In this document: piece after piece, positions 10,545 through 22,860 of the stretch | How the letters are laid out: the number at the start of each line of letters is the position of its first letter | Numbering within the stretch: the stretch's first letter is position 1 | DNA from: Tetracentron sinense | Taxonomy: Eukaryota > Streptophyta > Magnoliopsida > Trochodendrales > Trochodendraceae | Direction: 5' to 3' | Length of the DNA: 64,000 nucleotides | NCBI GenBank assembly: GCA_015143295.1 | Contig: CM026556.1 | Location: forward strand, 21,700,547 to 21,764,546 | Program-made: the position numbers and the translations under genes | The notes under the pieces: generated by a model | What the model saw: the letters and a program-made list of their open reading frames with translations, nothing else | Told to the model about the DNA's origin: nothing | The model's database searches: none

Positions 10545-11560
10545 GGATTTGGTTTGGGTCAACTGACTTGCTTGAATACAATTTCTTACTTAGTTTCTAA
10601 TTACGATTTTGACTCGGATATCTATTTTGGTTTGTTTCCCCAAACGAACATTAGGCCAAGGTTTAGAGAGTATTGAAAGAGTTTCTTAGATAACATTAGG
10701 GTTTCCTAAACCCATTCTTCTCTCCCCTTTCACCCTAGTGCAAGCCATTGTTATACTTTGTTTGCTTGGTTATTCCAATTGTGTTAGGAATCCATTTAGG
10801 GTTTGTTATTCAACAACCATCAACCCGTTTCTTGTAAATAACAACTTGGTTGGAGTAATCAGAAGCCTTCATTGATAAAATGCAATTGCTCTGCTCCAGC
10901 TCCCTCTGCTTACACTTGTTGGTCAATTCGTTGGTCGCCTCCGCCCCTGCTGCCATCTCTGCTGACGAATTTCTCTTTGCCTCTGCTATCGGATACATAT
11001 GGCCCGCTGATCAAATGTTCGACTAAAACAGGATATGCTATCAGTGGAGCTGGTTCTGAGTTATGGTTTCGGAAGAAGAAGGAAGAGCTCCCAAGCCGAG
11101 GCCTCTCAAGCCAAGCCTGCATTCGGAATCGGTAGAAAAGCCGTCAATCAAAGGAGATCGATCTGAGGAGGATCATGGATGTTTGGTTGATGAGGGGCTA
11201 ACACTGTTGCTGATAGAACGAGTCCTTTATGAATGATCGTTGTTTTGGAGTACCTAAGAGAAGTACAGGCTGATGCAGTTGTTCACGGGACTTGAGAGTA
11301 CGTGATTACTTATTGAGGAGGGAGGATTGAATACTGAATGATCGTTATGTCCAGTCCTATAGAGTCCAGTTCAAGTATTGTAAGTATTTGTTGACTTTGT
11401 CTTAGTGATATCACATTACTTAGAAAAGGTCCCATGATTTTTCTCGGAAGAATTTCCATGTAAAAACTCTTTGTGTCTATGGTTTGTGTTAATCTTCCTT
11501 AATTCTTCACTTTAATAATTTAAATTAAAATTGGTTAGATAGACCTTAGGAAGACCTTGC
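10545..11560 (+). mobile_element. Old Ty1/copia LTR fragment
   Basis: The right part reads GGTCCCATGATTTTTCTCGG, then TTTCCATGTAAAAACTC and TTAAAATTGGTTAGATAG. This is the pattern at the 3' end of the LTR of element F (29755-29900: TTTTCCACGTAAAAATC and ATTAAAATTGGTTAG). The rest has the composition of a copia R/U5 region. Element G abuts its left end, so the copia fragment was probably split or truncated by G. The small open frames inside (for example 10872-11135) resemble no known protein. Confidence 0.5.
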
Positions 11561-11609
11561 TAACTCCGTGGGTTTATGAGTTCTCAACCTAAAAAGTTTT
11601 TTTTTGGGT

Positions 11610-12430
11610 TCACCGAAATTTTCAAATGGTTAATATTCACTCACCCCTAGGGTTCATGCATCTAACCTTGGATTTTAGAAAAAAAAATATAAACCTTAGG
11701 TTGATTATGCTTTAACCACAGTTAAAGGGAGCTCTACAGGCTACGCCTCCACATGTCCTTTTTAATACCCACTAACTATGGTTAAGATTCACTCACGGTT
11801 CATGTTTCTAACCTTGGTTCTTAGAAGAAAAAAATATTATCTTAGATTGATTATGCTTAACCACACTTAAAGGAGTTTCTACAAGTCACCACGTCTCTCT
11901 TGTAACATCCACTAACAGTGGTTAATATTCACTCACCCCTAAGTTTCATGTATCTAACCTTGGATTTTAGGAAAAAATATAAAAAATATTAACATTATGT
12001 TGATTATGCTTAACCTCTGTTAAATGGGGCTCTACAAGCCACCACATGTTCGTTTTAACACTCATTAACCATGGTTAAAATTTGCTCACCCTTAGGGTTC
12101 TTGCATCTAACCCTGGTATTTAGAAAACAAATTTAACCTTAGATTGATTATGCTTAACAATAGTTAAAGTAGGTTCTACAGGCCGCCATGTGTCCCTTTT
12201 AACACCCACTAACATTGGTTAATATTCAATTACCCCTATGGTTCAAGCATCTAACCTTGGATTTTAAAAAACACATAACAAATATCAACATTAAGTTGAT
12301 TATACTTAACCACATTTAAAGGTACTCTACAAGCCATCATGTGTCTCTTTAACACTCACTAACTCTAGTTAAAATTCACTCACCCGTAGGGTTCACACAT
12401 TTAACTTTGATTTTTAGATTTTTTTAACCC
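11610..12430 (+). repeat. Tandem repeat array of about 150-bp units (TTAACC family)
   Basis: Six imperfect units, with starts of the GGTTAATATTCACTCACC-type motif near 11622, 11777, 11918, 12072, 12215 and 12367. Each unit carries CATCTAACCTTGG, an A-rich stretch, TTGATTATGCTTAACCAC, GTTAAAGG, CTCTACAAGCCACCA and TGTCCCTTTTAACACCCACT. The same core in reverse complement forms the array at 15446-16170. No coding capacity. Confidence 0.8.
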
Positions 12431-12599
12431 TTTTGTATGTCATGAAAACAATATTTGTAATTGCTATGCCTTCATAACCAACACTGTGCACCTCAAGGAT
12501 TTGTTTAAACTCTCTATGTATAAAAAATCTAAGATAACATTGTTTTTTTTTTGGCATATTAATTAATTATGAATTCTTAAATTTTTTCATTTCGATATT

Positions 12600-13281
12600 T
12601 TAATAATCATTTGTATTTTATTATCTTTTTAGGAGGAAGCCGGTAGCACACACATGTCGGGTTTTAGAGCAGTCGGAAGGAGCCAACCAGAGGGAGATAG
12701 CTAGGCAGACTTACGATATTTTTTTTTGTTACTACCCGACACTTTTTTATGGATATGTATATATTTGTTATTATTTCATTATGGGCACAGGTTATTCTAA
12801 TTTGATGGATATATTTTGTTTTATATATGGATTGGATGGATTAAAAGTAGAAAATTGTATCAACATTGTTAGATTATTTTATATTGTTGACAGGTATAAA
12901 CAATACAGGTAAAAAAAAATGAACAAAAATTAAATTTTTTTTAAAATTCATACCTATTGGCGGCGCTTATTAAATGCCGCTATTGATCTTGACATTACTA
13001 GTGGCGTTTTGAAAAATGCCGCTAAACATGGAACCATCAACGGCACTTTATAACTGTCGCACTTTATAAATGCCACAATAGGGAGGTTGGAAATGACGGA
13101 AATATCCTCTAAAACGCGCCGTTAAAGGGTTTACAAAAATGCCGCAATTGGTCACTTTTTAGCGGCATTTTTATGAAGTGCCGCTAAATCCCCGACAAGC
13201 TTATAATGGAAATAATGACACTTAATGTACCTTTAGCGGCACTTTAGAAGTGTCGCTAAAAGTCTTGAATTTTGTAGTATT
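12600..13281 (+). mobile_element. CACTA (En/Spm) element 3' end
   Basis: The right boundary reads GAATTTTGTAGTA at 13268-13280; reversed this is TACTACAAAATTC, one base from the canonical CACTACAAAA terminus. Inside are many subterminal copies, in both orientations, of TAGCGGCACTT and GTGCCGCTAAA (12955-13260), the usual transposase-binding repeats of CACTA elements. Upstream, TTATCTTTTTAG at about 12623-12634 followed by an open stretch (GAGGAAGCCGGTAGC) looks like a last exon of the transposase gene with its acceptor. The other end was not found, so the element is truncated. Confidence 0.65.
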
Positions 13282-13314
13282 TAACCCAAACAAAAAAAAA
13301 AAAGGGGGAACCCA

Positions 13315-13336
13315 GGGTCAGCTTAGAAGCTGACCC
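13315..13336. repeat. Perfect hairpin
   Basis: GGGTCAGCTT, AG, AAGCTGACCC: 10-base arms with a two-base loop, just right of the CACTA end. Role unknown. Confidence 0.5.
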
Positions 13337-14905
13337 AAGCGACCTCATTGGTCCAAGTCTCTATTCTACCATCCCTCAACTGTAGTTTACCTCTTAGGAT
13401 TAAGCAATCTAACCATGGTTTAAAGAAAGTAAAGTAATAAAAATAGTGAAAAAATATGTTAAAATAAGCCAAATAGTCTGAGAAAGGAAATATTACGGTA
13501 CAATTTAAAGAGCGATTAGCCTAATACTCCCCCAAAAATAATCACCTCCTCAGTTGGTGACGTAAGGAGGGCGTCTCGGCTCCCATTTGCTTGTCATGTG
13601 TCTTACTTCTAACTTCATTTAACTGGGGTTAAGATTCATTCATTCTTAGGGTTTATCTATCCAATTGATTTTTAAAAAAATAATATTAAAAAATTTAATA
13701 AAATGACTAAAAATAACTAACCCAAGTTAATGGGAGTTAAGGTCGGCTATGTGAGAGGAAGGAAGAATAGTCCCTTGTTCGGCCCACGAGGGACTAATGC
13801 TCATGGCTTCGGATTGTCTCTACGAAGCCAAAAATTAGTGTCGAATGTCTATACATTGTGTGGCAGGTGGCATAAAAAAAACGAGGAAAAGTAATTTCAT
13901 TTTCTCGTTATAATTTTGGCTTCTCCTCTACTTGATATTTCTTTACCTTTTTTTCACACATTTATGGCCCCATATCTTCTTTAATCTTTATGTGTGAAGA
14001 AGTCACATGTCATCTATTTTATGGACACCCAAAACCATCCGTTTTTGGGGGCGGGACAAAATGACTAAATTCATCTGTACTTCTCTGCGAGCATTGTCTC
14101 CATCGAGAGAACGAGTGGGGGCAGACTGCATTGCAAGTACTAATAGCTAAATTTAAGATTAAATATTCTCTGTACTGCAAATCCCATCAAAACCCGGGCT
14201 GTCTTTCTGAACTTTGAAATTCGTGAAAATATCTTTTGGTTTTTTTTTAGCAATAAAACTCTTGTTCTTTGCTCTTACAAAGTTAGGTTAAAAAATTTAA
14301 TCTCTAACGTTAAATTTTTTTTAATAAATTAAGGACAGATAGGTAAATTTTAAAAATAAGTAAATCTAACAATAATTAAAAGAAACTTAATAAGAACACG
14401 TAGTATATAAAGGGTTCGGAGACACCCTCCTCACGAACGTTATGGGGGTGATTTATTTTCCCTTTATTTTACCTCTCCTCACTGTCCTGAAATCTAATTA
14501 TTATTTTTTAAGCTTTTGTAATTAACTTTTTAGTACTTTTTCCATAAAATCAAAAGTACATGGGTGAATCTTATCCACAGTTATAAGGAGTTTATAGGGA
14601 CATGTGGCAGAAAGAAAAAGGCACCGGAAGGGCTCCATTCGCTCCTGGCTCGAGGAGGTGTTTATTTTTCAGCTTTTTTTACTGTTTCTGATTTAAAGTG
14701 CAGGTAATAATTGGGATTGGACATGATTTCTTTTACTTGGGAAATGCATTCGAACTCGGCAGCTAAGTGTTTATCGCTCAGTTGACATTTGTATTACGAT
14801 CTCACAGTATCTTTATATGGAAATCTTAATCATTTCGGTAGTCAAATCGAATTACTCTTTCTTTATTTAATTTAATTATGTAGAATAAAAGGAGGTCAAT
14901 ATCAG
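13337..14905. other. No gene; isolated units of the TTAACC repeat
   Basis: Non-coding. Single diverged units of the neighbouring repeat family occur near 13385, 13625 and 14565 (GGGTGAATCTTATCCACAG). The 13750-14200 block is of ordinary composition, resembles no family I recognise, and has no reading frame worth calling. Confidence 0.4.
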
Positions 14906-15445
14906 CCGCTATTCCTTAGTTTGCAAATACACTAATTAATAATATGCGTGAATCATAATACTTTCAAACCTTACTCCGTCATATACTCATATTTCGTTCG
15001 AAATCGTTAATTATTATATCCTTAACAAATTTCATAACATTACAAAATCCCTTTAACTATTATTGAACCATGATTAATAAGTTTTAACCCTCAATGTTAG
15101 ATGATTTAACCTTAAGGGTTATTGAATCTTAACCATATTTAAAAGAAGTTAAAAGGGAACACATTAATTTTTTTTAACCGCTATTCCTTAGTTTGCAAAT
15201 ACACTAATTAATAATATGCGTAAATCATAATATTTTCAAACCTTACTCCGTCATATACTCATATTTCGTTCGAAATGGTTAATTATTATATCCTTAACAA
15301 ATTTCATAACATTACAAAATCCATTTAACTATTATTGAACCATGATTAATAAGTTTTAACCCTCAATGTTAGATGATTTAACCTTAAGGGTTATTGAATC
15401 TTAACCATATTTAAAAGAAGTTAAAAGGGAATTAATTTTTTTTAA
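14906..15445 (+). repeat. Direct tandem duplication, 272-bp period
   Basis: Copy 1 is 14906-15177 and copy 2 starts at 15178 (both CCGCTATTCCTTAGTTTGC). By eye only about five substitutions separate them (for example GCGTGAATC versus GCGTAAATC) until copy 2 loses a few bases near its end, so the duplication is recent. The last part of each copy is a unit of the TTAACC repeat family. Confidence 0.85.
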
Positions 15446-16170
15446 AAAAATTCTAAAAACCAAGATTAGATCCGTTAGTAAATCTTAGTTAAAAAGAATT
15501 AATGGGGGACATTAATTTTTTTCTAAAAACCAAGGTTAGTTGCTTTAATTCTAAGGATTAGTGAATCTTAACCACAATTAAAGGGAGCTAATAGGGTACA
15601 CGTTAAATTTTTAAATTTTTTTTTGAAAATTAAGGTTAGATGCTTTAACCTTAAGGTTAGTGAATCTTAAACACAATTAAAGGGAGTTAAAAGTGGACAC
15701 ATTAATTTTTTAATATATTTTTAAAAATCTATGGTCAGATGCTTTAGTCATAAGGTTAGAGAATTTTAACCACATTTAAAGGAAGTCAAAAGGGGACAAA
15801 TTAATTTTTTTCTTCAAAAAATCAAGGTTAGATGCTTTAACCCTAAAGGTTAATGAATCTTAGCAACAACTAAAGGGAGTAAAAGGGACGTAATTTTTTT
15901 AAAAGAAAAATCTAATAGTTGCTTCAACCCTAAGGGTTAGTGAATCTTACCACAATTTAAGGGAGTTCAAAGAGATGTTTAATTTTTTGTTCTAAAAACC
16001 AAGGTTAGATGCTTTAACCCTACGGATTAGTGAATCTTAACAACATTAAAGGAAGTTAAAATGGAACATGTTACTTTTTAAAAAAAAATTCAAAAACTAA
16101 AGTTAGACGCTTTAACCCTAAGTTTTAGTGAGTCTTAACTATAGTTAAGAGTTAAAAGAAGCCACATTAA
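15446..16170 (-). repeat. Second array of the TTAACC repeat, inverted
   Basis: Six or seven units with a period of about 115-125 bp. The common core is AAGGTTAGATGCTTTAACCC, then TAAGG-TTAGTGAATCTTAACCA and AATTAAAGGGAGTTAAAAGG, with a T-rich spacer. This is the reverse complement of the core in the array at 11610-12430, in which GATTCACTCACCCCTAGGG and CATCTAACCTTGG recur. Period and spacer differ between the arrays. Confidence 0.75.
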
Positions 16171-16749
16171 TCATAGGGGTCAAAACTTATAAACCATAGT
16201 TCAAGAGAAATTAAAGGAACTTTGTGAGGTTATGATATCTGTGAAGGGCATAATAATCATTTTAGTAACAATTTCATACCAAAATCTAACGGAAGTAAAG
16301 GTTTGAGGGTATTTGTCTAAGTGCTAGAAAACCTTGAGTTAATTTGCAAAAGTTTTATACACAACAGTGTATTTACAAACTAGGAATAACCTAATAGCTG
16401 ATATGCAAAAACCCCTTTGTTGAGACTTGAAACAAAGGATCCCTTTGTTTTTTTTTTTCCTACCCACACACCCTACCCATACACACTCACCCAACCCCCT
16501 TGGCAAAAGGCCTAGTGCACCCACTCAACCCTCTCAAAAAGAGAGGCAGGTGGGGCTTTATGGGGAACAAGGCAAATCCGGTAGTTGGATGGAAGTTCTC
16601 ATGTGTTAATGCTACTCATGCCTAGAGGTGTTAAAGGATACTTGTATTATTCCTATTCGTATAATTATTCGAATTATTTTATTTTAATCGGTAAGAAGTA
16701 TGAATATATAGAAACAAAATAGAAATACAGCAGTTTACATAGATGTAAA
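16171..16749. other. No gene recognised
   Basis: Non-coding sequence between the array and a LINE scrap. The small open frames at 16339-16609 overlap a low-complexity TTTTTTTTTTTCC and CCCACACACC stretch and look spurious. Confidence 0.4.
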
Positions 16750-16966
16750 TAGACTCCTCATAATAGGACCATATCCCTAACTTCCATCTCTCGCGGAGAG
16801 ATGGAACTCCATTCCACAATCAGGTAAAGAGCATGCCCTAAGATTCGAGAGGTTGGAGAGGAGGAATCGTCGAAAACACATTTGTTCCTATCTTTCCAAA
16901 TTGACCATGAGATAGCCACAAGCAAGATTGTCCAAATTTCTTCTGCAGCCCCCACAAACAAGCTTT
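16750..16966 (-). pseudogene. LINE ORF2 C-terminal scrap
   Basis: The minus strand reads TILLVAISWSIWKDRNKCVF and continues HALYLIVEWSSI, the pattern that follows the zinc-binding domain in plant LINE ORF2 (W-I-W-K-x-R-N). About 70 codons remain, ending near 16758. It abuts the Athila-like polymerase at about 16966 with no gap, so one of the two is truncated at the junction. Confidence 0.55.
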
Positions 16967-19722
16967 AGTCCACTCGAAGGAGTTTTCCTTTGATAGAAGG
17001 TTACACAATGGTCTAGATATTGCACTAAAAAGTCTTTAATAAACCTTCTGTAAAATCCTGCATGACCTAGAAAAGATCTAATGTCCTTAATGGTCTTTGG
17101 GGTGGGCAAATTGGCTATCAAATCAATTTTGGCTTTATCCACTTCGATTCCTTGGGAGGAGACAATGTGGCCAAGCACGATCCCTTTAGAGACCATAAAA
17201 TGATACTTCTCCCAATTCAGAATGAGGTTTTTCTCCTCACATCTAACCAAAACATTCTTTAAATGAAACAGACAATTATCAAAAGAATCACTAAACACAA
17301 AAAAATCATCCATAAACACTTCAAGAAAACGCTCTACCATATCGCTAAATATACTCAACATGCATCTTTGGAATGTGGCAGGAGCATTACACAACCCAAA
17401 TGGCATCCTTCGATAAGCAAAAGTGCCGAATGGACATGTAAAAGTGGTCTTTTCTTGATCCTCATGTGCAATTTCTATCTGATTATAATCGGAGTACCCA
17501 TCTAGGAAACAATAAAATTTATGACCAGCTACTCTTTCTAAAATTTAGTCCATGAAGGGCAACGGGAAATGGTCTTTCCTACTCACTGAGTTCAACTTCC
17601 TATAGTCAATGCACACTCGCCAACCAGTTGTGACTCTAGTTGGGATTAATTCATCATTAGCATTCTTAACTACAGTTATACCGGATTTCTTAGGTACCAC
17701 TTGGGTAGGACTTACCCACTGACTATCAGAAATAGGGTATATGATCCCTACATCCAAAATTTTTAGGACCTCTGCTCTAACCACATCTTTCATGTTGGGA
17801 TTCAGCCTGTGCTGCATCTCTCTAGAGGGTTTAGCATTATCCTCCAAATATATCCTATGGGTACAAATTAAGGGACTGATTCCCTTAATATCAGCTATGG
17901 TCCACCCTATTGCACCTTTGTGTTCTCTAAGAACATCAATTAATTTTTCTTCCTGAGTCTCATTCAATTGTGAGGAGATGACCACTGGGAATGTCTCTGC
18001 TTGTCCCAAAAATGCATATTTGAGATCAGCTGGCAAAGGTTTCAACTCAAGCTTTGGTGTTTGGATACTTGACGGGAGGGGTAGGGTATCGTGAGGTGGC
18101 AATTCCTCAAAACGTGATCTCCACTTGTTAGTATCCAACACCGGAACAGATTCCAACAAAGAATTTACAGAAGTAATTAAAATCTCCTCATTAAAATCAT
18201 TAAAATGTGTCAAACAAGCTTCTAGAAGATCTGAAAAAGAAGATTGAAGAAATTGATCTTTCACAAGAGTTTCAATCAAGTTTACTCCATGCACATCATC
18301 ATCATCCCCAGGTTGTTTGCAGATATTAAAAATATTTAATTCCAAAGTCATGTTGCCAAACGAGAGTTTCATGACACCATTCCTGCAATTGATCAAAGCA
18401 TTGGAGGTTGCAAGGAATGGGCGGCCTAAAATAACAGGAATTTGAGTGCATGCATTCAACATAGGTTGTGTGTCCAAGACAATAAAATCAACAGGAAAGT
18501 AAAATTTGTCTACTTGGACTAACACATCCTCAACTACCTCTCTCGGTATTTTCACTGAACGGTCAGCAAGTTGGAGTATTACCTTAGTGGGCTTTAGCTC
18601 ACCAAGACCCAACTGCTCATACACCGAGTAGGGTAAGAGGTTAACACTAGCCCCAAGGTCAAGCAAAGCTTGCTTTATCCTGAAGTTCCCAATAATACAA
18701 GAAATTGTTGGGCATCCTAGATCTTTGTATTTGGGTGAGGTATTATGTTGAATGATTGCACTCACTTGTTTTGTTAAGAAAGCTTTCTTTTGTACATTAA
18801 GCCTACGCTTGACTGTACATAAATCTTTTAAGAATTTGGCATATGATGGAATTTGTTTGATAGCATCTAACAATGGGATGTTGATCTTTACCTGTTTGAA
18901 GATTTCTAATATATCAGCATTATGGACTAACTTTTGAGGAGGTTGTAACCTTTGGGGAAAAGGAGCAGGTTTCGGACATTGTAAAACCATATCAGATTTG
19001 GACCTAACAAGTTCATCATCACTCTTTGATTTTAAAGATTCCTCAGGTTTGTGAACCTTTTTGGGAATATCTTTATCAATTATTTTTCCATTTCGTAGAG
19101 TGGTGATAGACTTGATATGTTCCTCTTGGGAATCTGAAGAATTTGAATTACTTACCTCAAATTGACCTCTAGGATTTGGTTGAGGTTGAGCAAGAAATTT
19201 GCCATTTTCTTGAATGCTCAACGAAGAGGTCAACTCTTTGACAGAATTCTTCAGATCATTGATAGCTTGCATTGTCTGATTATTAATGTTTGTTTGACCT
19301 TGCATGAATTGTTGCAACGTCTCCTCAAGGGTCTTCTTATGTGGAAACATATAAGGAGTATGAGTGGAAGGCCCCTGAGGAGGATTGTTTGCAGTAGGAC
19401 CATTTTTCCAACTAAAGTTGGGATGGTTCCTCCACCCAGGATTGTAAGTTTCCGAGTAGGGAGAAGAAAAAGGTCTTTTATAGGTGTTCATAACATTTGC
19501 TTGATCATGTAACACCTCTTGAAAAGCTGGGATTGTTGGACAATCCTGAGTTCGGTGTACATTAGTCTCGCATATGCCACAAACATCTTCCATTTTTTCA
19601 GTGGCCTTAATTGAGTTTACTTTCATAAGTTCCATGGCTTCTACTTTTCTGGTCAAACTAGTTATTTTGGCATTCACATCATTATTCTCTTCTTTTAGGA
19701 GGTACATACCTCCCTTAGTCAT
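16967..19722 (-). pseudogene. Athila-like gag C-terminus, protease and reverse transcriptase
   Basis: A long frame at 19722-17545 runs from the end of gag (zinc-knuckle region CGICETNVHRTQDCP at about 19590-19545) through a protease, with LDLGASVNLLP around 18660-18625 and ILGRPFLAT downstream. It reaches the first RT motifs (WRVCIDYRKLNSV, 17610-17570). RT continues at 17406-16980 with MPFGLCNAPATFQ and the MDDFF box. In a working element this polyprotein would mature gag and copy the RNA genome. Treated as a fossil. Confidence 0.75.
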
Positions 19723-19800
19723 GACATTAGGCTTGGTCTTATCTGACCTATCAGTGTTATCCCAAGATTGGGCATTTTCAGCTAATTGGTCAAAATAATC

Positions 19801-20433
19801 TCAAGCCTCTTCGGGATCTTTATTTAAAAGCTCACCATTGCACATCATCTCTACAAACTGGCGCATTTGAGAGGTTAAACCTTCATAGAAGAAACTAACG
19901 GTGCGCCATGTCTCGTAGCCATGATGGGGGCAAGTCAACAATAATTCTTTGAAACGTTCCCAACATTGGAAAAAAGCTTCATTCTCCTTTTGGGAGAAAT
20001 TCATAATGTTCCTCCTAAGAGTATTAGTCTTATGGGTAAGGAAGAATTTTTTTAGAAACTCCCTGGTCAGTTCTTGCCATGTGCCAATGGATCTTGGCTT
20101 TAGAGAATTTAGCTAATTTTTGGCCTTCTCTTTTAAAGAGAAAGGGAACAATTTTAACCTAACCACATCATCACTAACATTTTGATTGCGCAAGGTTGCA
20201 CAAACCTCATCAAATTCTTTCAAGTGTAGGTAAGGACTTTCTGAGTCTAAGTCATGGAACTTAGGAAGTAATTGAATCACTCCCGGTTTTAAGTCAAAAG
20301 TATTTGTATTAGTGGGAAAAACCATACAAGACGGAGAACTCGTCCTTGTTGGTTGCAAATATTCACGTAAGGTCAGCATTGGTGGATTATTATGAACTCC
20401 ATTATCCCCCTGATCACTTTCATTGTCAGTCAT
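19801..20433 (-). pseudogene. Athila-like gag, N-terminal part
   Basis: Minus-strand frames beginning MTDNESDQGD at 20433 read through the Athila gag core: FHDLDSESPYLHLKEFDEV, RLKLFPFSLKEKAKN, and further on FFQCWERFKELLLTCPHHG and TWRTVSFFYEGL. These are diagnostic of the retrotransposon gag of Athila elements. The region is broken. Confidence 0.7.
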
Positions 20434-22030
20434 AGTGTCGATGAATAAGAATGATCAGAATCTTCAAACAAGTTATTAGACAAGTCTTCAATCTCAAAGT
20501 CTGTTCTCCTCAAGTGGCTTGTGTGATCTCGATTCCACGTGATCATACAAATGAAAGAACTCAAAGGGAAAGTCAGGGATTCAAACAAGAATGCATGCAC
20601 CTCCTATAAGTCTTCTATACGAACAAGCTAGCTAAAGGGGTGACAGACGAGGCAACGCCGAGCTGCCCCACTAGGTTATAAGTTGACAGTAGATGTAAGA
20701 TAAGTAGGAGAATAACGAGAGTGAATGAGTGAGTTTACCAAAAGTGAAGAAATTCCTGAACTTAGGCAAAGCAATGTCTGGTTCCAAGTAGGCAAGCAAT
20801 AGATGTACCTGTTTTACACGAGCAATATCAATCCGCTTAATTACCTACCGTGGGAGGGTGCGTGGAATTCCAACCTTGACACAGTTGATGTATCTGGTGA
20901 GCACAGGGTCGAATCCACAGGGATTGACTATTGTGCAACAAGAATTAAGGAAACGAAATCTAAAGAGAAGAGAGATTTAAAATCGATTTTCCACTCAATG
21001 AGAATGGAGCAAAAATCACTGATAACTGTAAAGCAATGAAAAAGAGGTCTAAGGCTTCAGGAAAATCCACCTATCCCTCATTATGCTTAGATTTGGATGA
21101 AAACACATCTAGAATTAAATTAAGATTTAATTTAGATGAAAAATTATACGATAAAACCACTGACCATTAAATTCAATTGAATAATTAGAGAAATTTGAAG
21201 AGTACTCTGTATCTAACTCACAGGGGATCCAAGCATTCCATATATCAATAGATCATGTGAAATCAAAGAGCATATAGAGAAGAACAATTAACCAAAATAA
21301 GAACTATTCAATTAAAATTAATGATCAAACCATCCACATAAATCCGAAAAAGGTTTCAAATCCCTAACCTTAGAAATGTGTTTAGCTCACCATGATTGGA
21401 GTTGTCATCCTCCTTAATGGTGTTCCAAACACTACAATAAAATAACTCAAAAAAAAAAGCTAAAAGAAGAAGAGAGAAAAGAGAATGAGAAAAGATCAGA
21501 GAGCCCCAAAAGTCTCTCACTTTAGGTTTATATAGATTAAAGGGAAGAAGAGAAGGGAAAAAAAACAAAAGAGAAACTTCTAATTCCAGAATTTCAACCA
21601 AAATTACACTTTCCTCCACTTGACGACATGTTTTAACTCCTTAAACGTTCGAATTAGGATATCTTCGTGAAATACAATTTTGTTCCCCTTTAAGTCTTCT
21701 TTCCAAAACATCAAACTTTGCCTTAATCCGAATTTTGAGTCAAAAGTTATGTCAAAATTAGTAAGTACTGTTCAGATTAGACGGGAATCCGGGAAATCCT
21801 CATTCTTTGTTTGGGATTGGTTGCTAAATAATAGCACTCCTCTAGCCATCCACAAAATTTCTTGCTTTTCTTGTAGATTTAGTTGACCTCCATTAAGCTC
21901 ATTGCTTGAATTCTAAAATTCACCCAAAATAAAGAGTTCTTGTGACCAAAATAGGTTTTCTCATTTTTTCTGAAATAGAAACATCAATATAGCACACTTC
22001 TTCTTTCTAATTGAAGAGAGTTCCACCATT
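20434..22030 (-). repeat. Probable 5' LTR and leader of the Athila-like element
   Basis: On the minus strand there is a promoter-like CTATATAAACC at 21535-21525, followed by pyrimidine-rich sequence, as at an LTR transcription start. AATCCCTGTGGATTCGACCC at about 20927-20908 precedes the untranslated leader to the gag ATG. LTR edges were not identified because no second copy exists here. The right limit is arbitrary, set where copia-type sequence begins. Confidence 0.4.
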
Positions 22031-22860
22031 TTTATGCCAAAATCATATTAATCCATATCTTCCTAAGATTCTCCAGCCATGTTGTGGAATCTTTCTATAC
22101 TTGGTCTTGGGCTTTGCTCTTGGGCTTTGACTCTTTGACTTGATCCTTGGCTTCTTGGACTTTTGGCTTGGGCTTTGCTCTTTGGGCTCTAGCTCATTTA
22201 GATTTTTGAGTTGAACATGAGCTATTTGAAACTTTGGACGTCTTGAATCCCGAGAATAGTCTGAGGTTAGGATTCCTACAAAAAATAAATACACGCAATA
22301 AGTCTCTCTTAAAAATATTTTGTATGCGGCCTTCCAAGACATGTATGAATACATGCAAATGTATTATGAAAATTAAGAGAAAGAGGACAATGCAATGGTG
22401 AGAAGAGAATACACCACTTTACGTGTAAAAATGAAGATATAAACCAAAGAAGTATGATAATGCTTATTTAAATGAGGATAATTAAGCAAAATTAAGCACT
22501 TATCATTCTTCATAACTTGATCTTGGCTTGATTTCATCTTTAAGCTTCTTTAAACTTCATCTTCATATCTTGGACTTTGATTGATCTTCAATATGATCTA
22601 ACTTGATCCAATGACTTGCTTTTAACTAGATGATGAATCTTCTCGATAGATGGTGTCTTTTTCATGTTTTTTCATCTTGAATGGTTTGCTAATGCTCTTC
22701 ATAAACTGATCTTTACATAAATTCAATTGAGACATTAGTAACACAAATCTCATTGCATTATTAGGTTACAAACGTAAAGGCTAACAATCTCCCCCCTTTT
22801 TTATGATGACATAATAATGGAATAGAATGAGAATAAGTTCTCACTCAATATATAAATTAA
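22031..22860 (-). mobile_element. SIRE-like Ty1/copia 3' end: polypurine tract and partial LTR
   Basis: On the minus strand AAAAAAGGGGGGAGAT (about 22802-22787) is the polypurine tract. It is followed at 22786 by TGTTAGCCTTTACG, the start of an LTR running left for at least 500 bp. The GGGGGAGATTGTTAG junction is common in SIRE/Maximus copia elements. The interior is gone; a LINE lies directly to the right. The left limit of the LTR is uncertain. Confidence 0.5.

Larger units (their letters stand above)
16967..22030 (-). mobile_element. Athila-like Ty3/gypsy element, 3' part missing
   Basis: Minus strand. In order: a possible 5' LTR and leader (about 22030-20434), gag from an ATG at 20433, protease, and reverse transcriptase. 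It ends at 16966 near the start of RNase H. MPFGLCNAPATFQRCM, MDDFFVFSDSF and IRSFLGHAGFYRRFIKDF are the forms typical of the Athila lineage. Integrase and the 3' LTR are absent from the window. The left end meets a LINE scrap. It is broken in several places and cannot be dated without a second LTR. Confidence 0.75.

Noticed and set aside
10872-11135. Open frame of 87 codons with several cysteines, possible host gene
   Set aside because: It lies inside an old copia LTR fragment, shows no recognisable domain, and overlaps an equally long frame on the other strand.
12600-12720. Acceptor site plus short exon as a host gene exon
   Set aside because: Position just upstream of CACTA subterminal repeats makes the last exon of a transposase gene the simpler reading.
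16427-16609. Short open frame over a poly-T and CCCACACACC stretch
   Set aside because: Low complexity, no domain, overlaps an opposite-strand frame; spurious.
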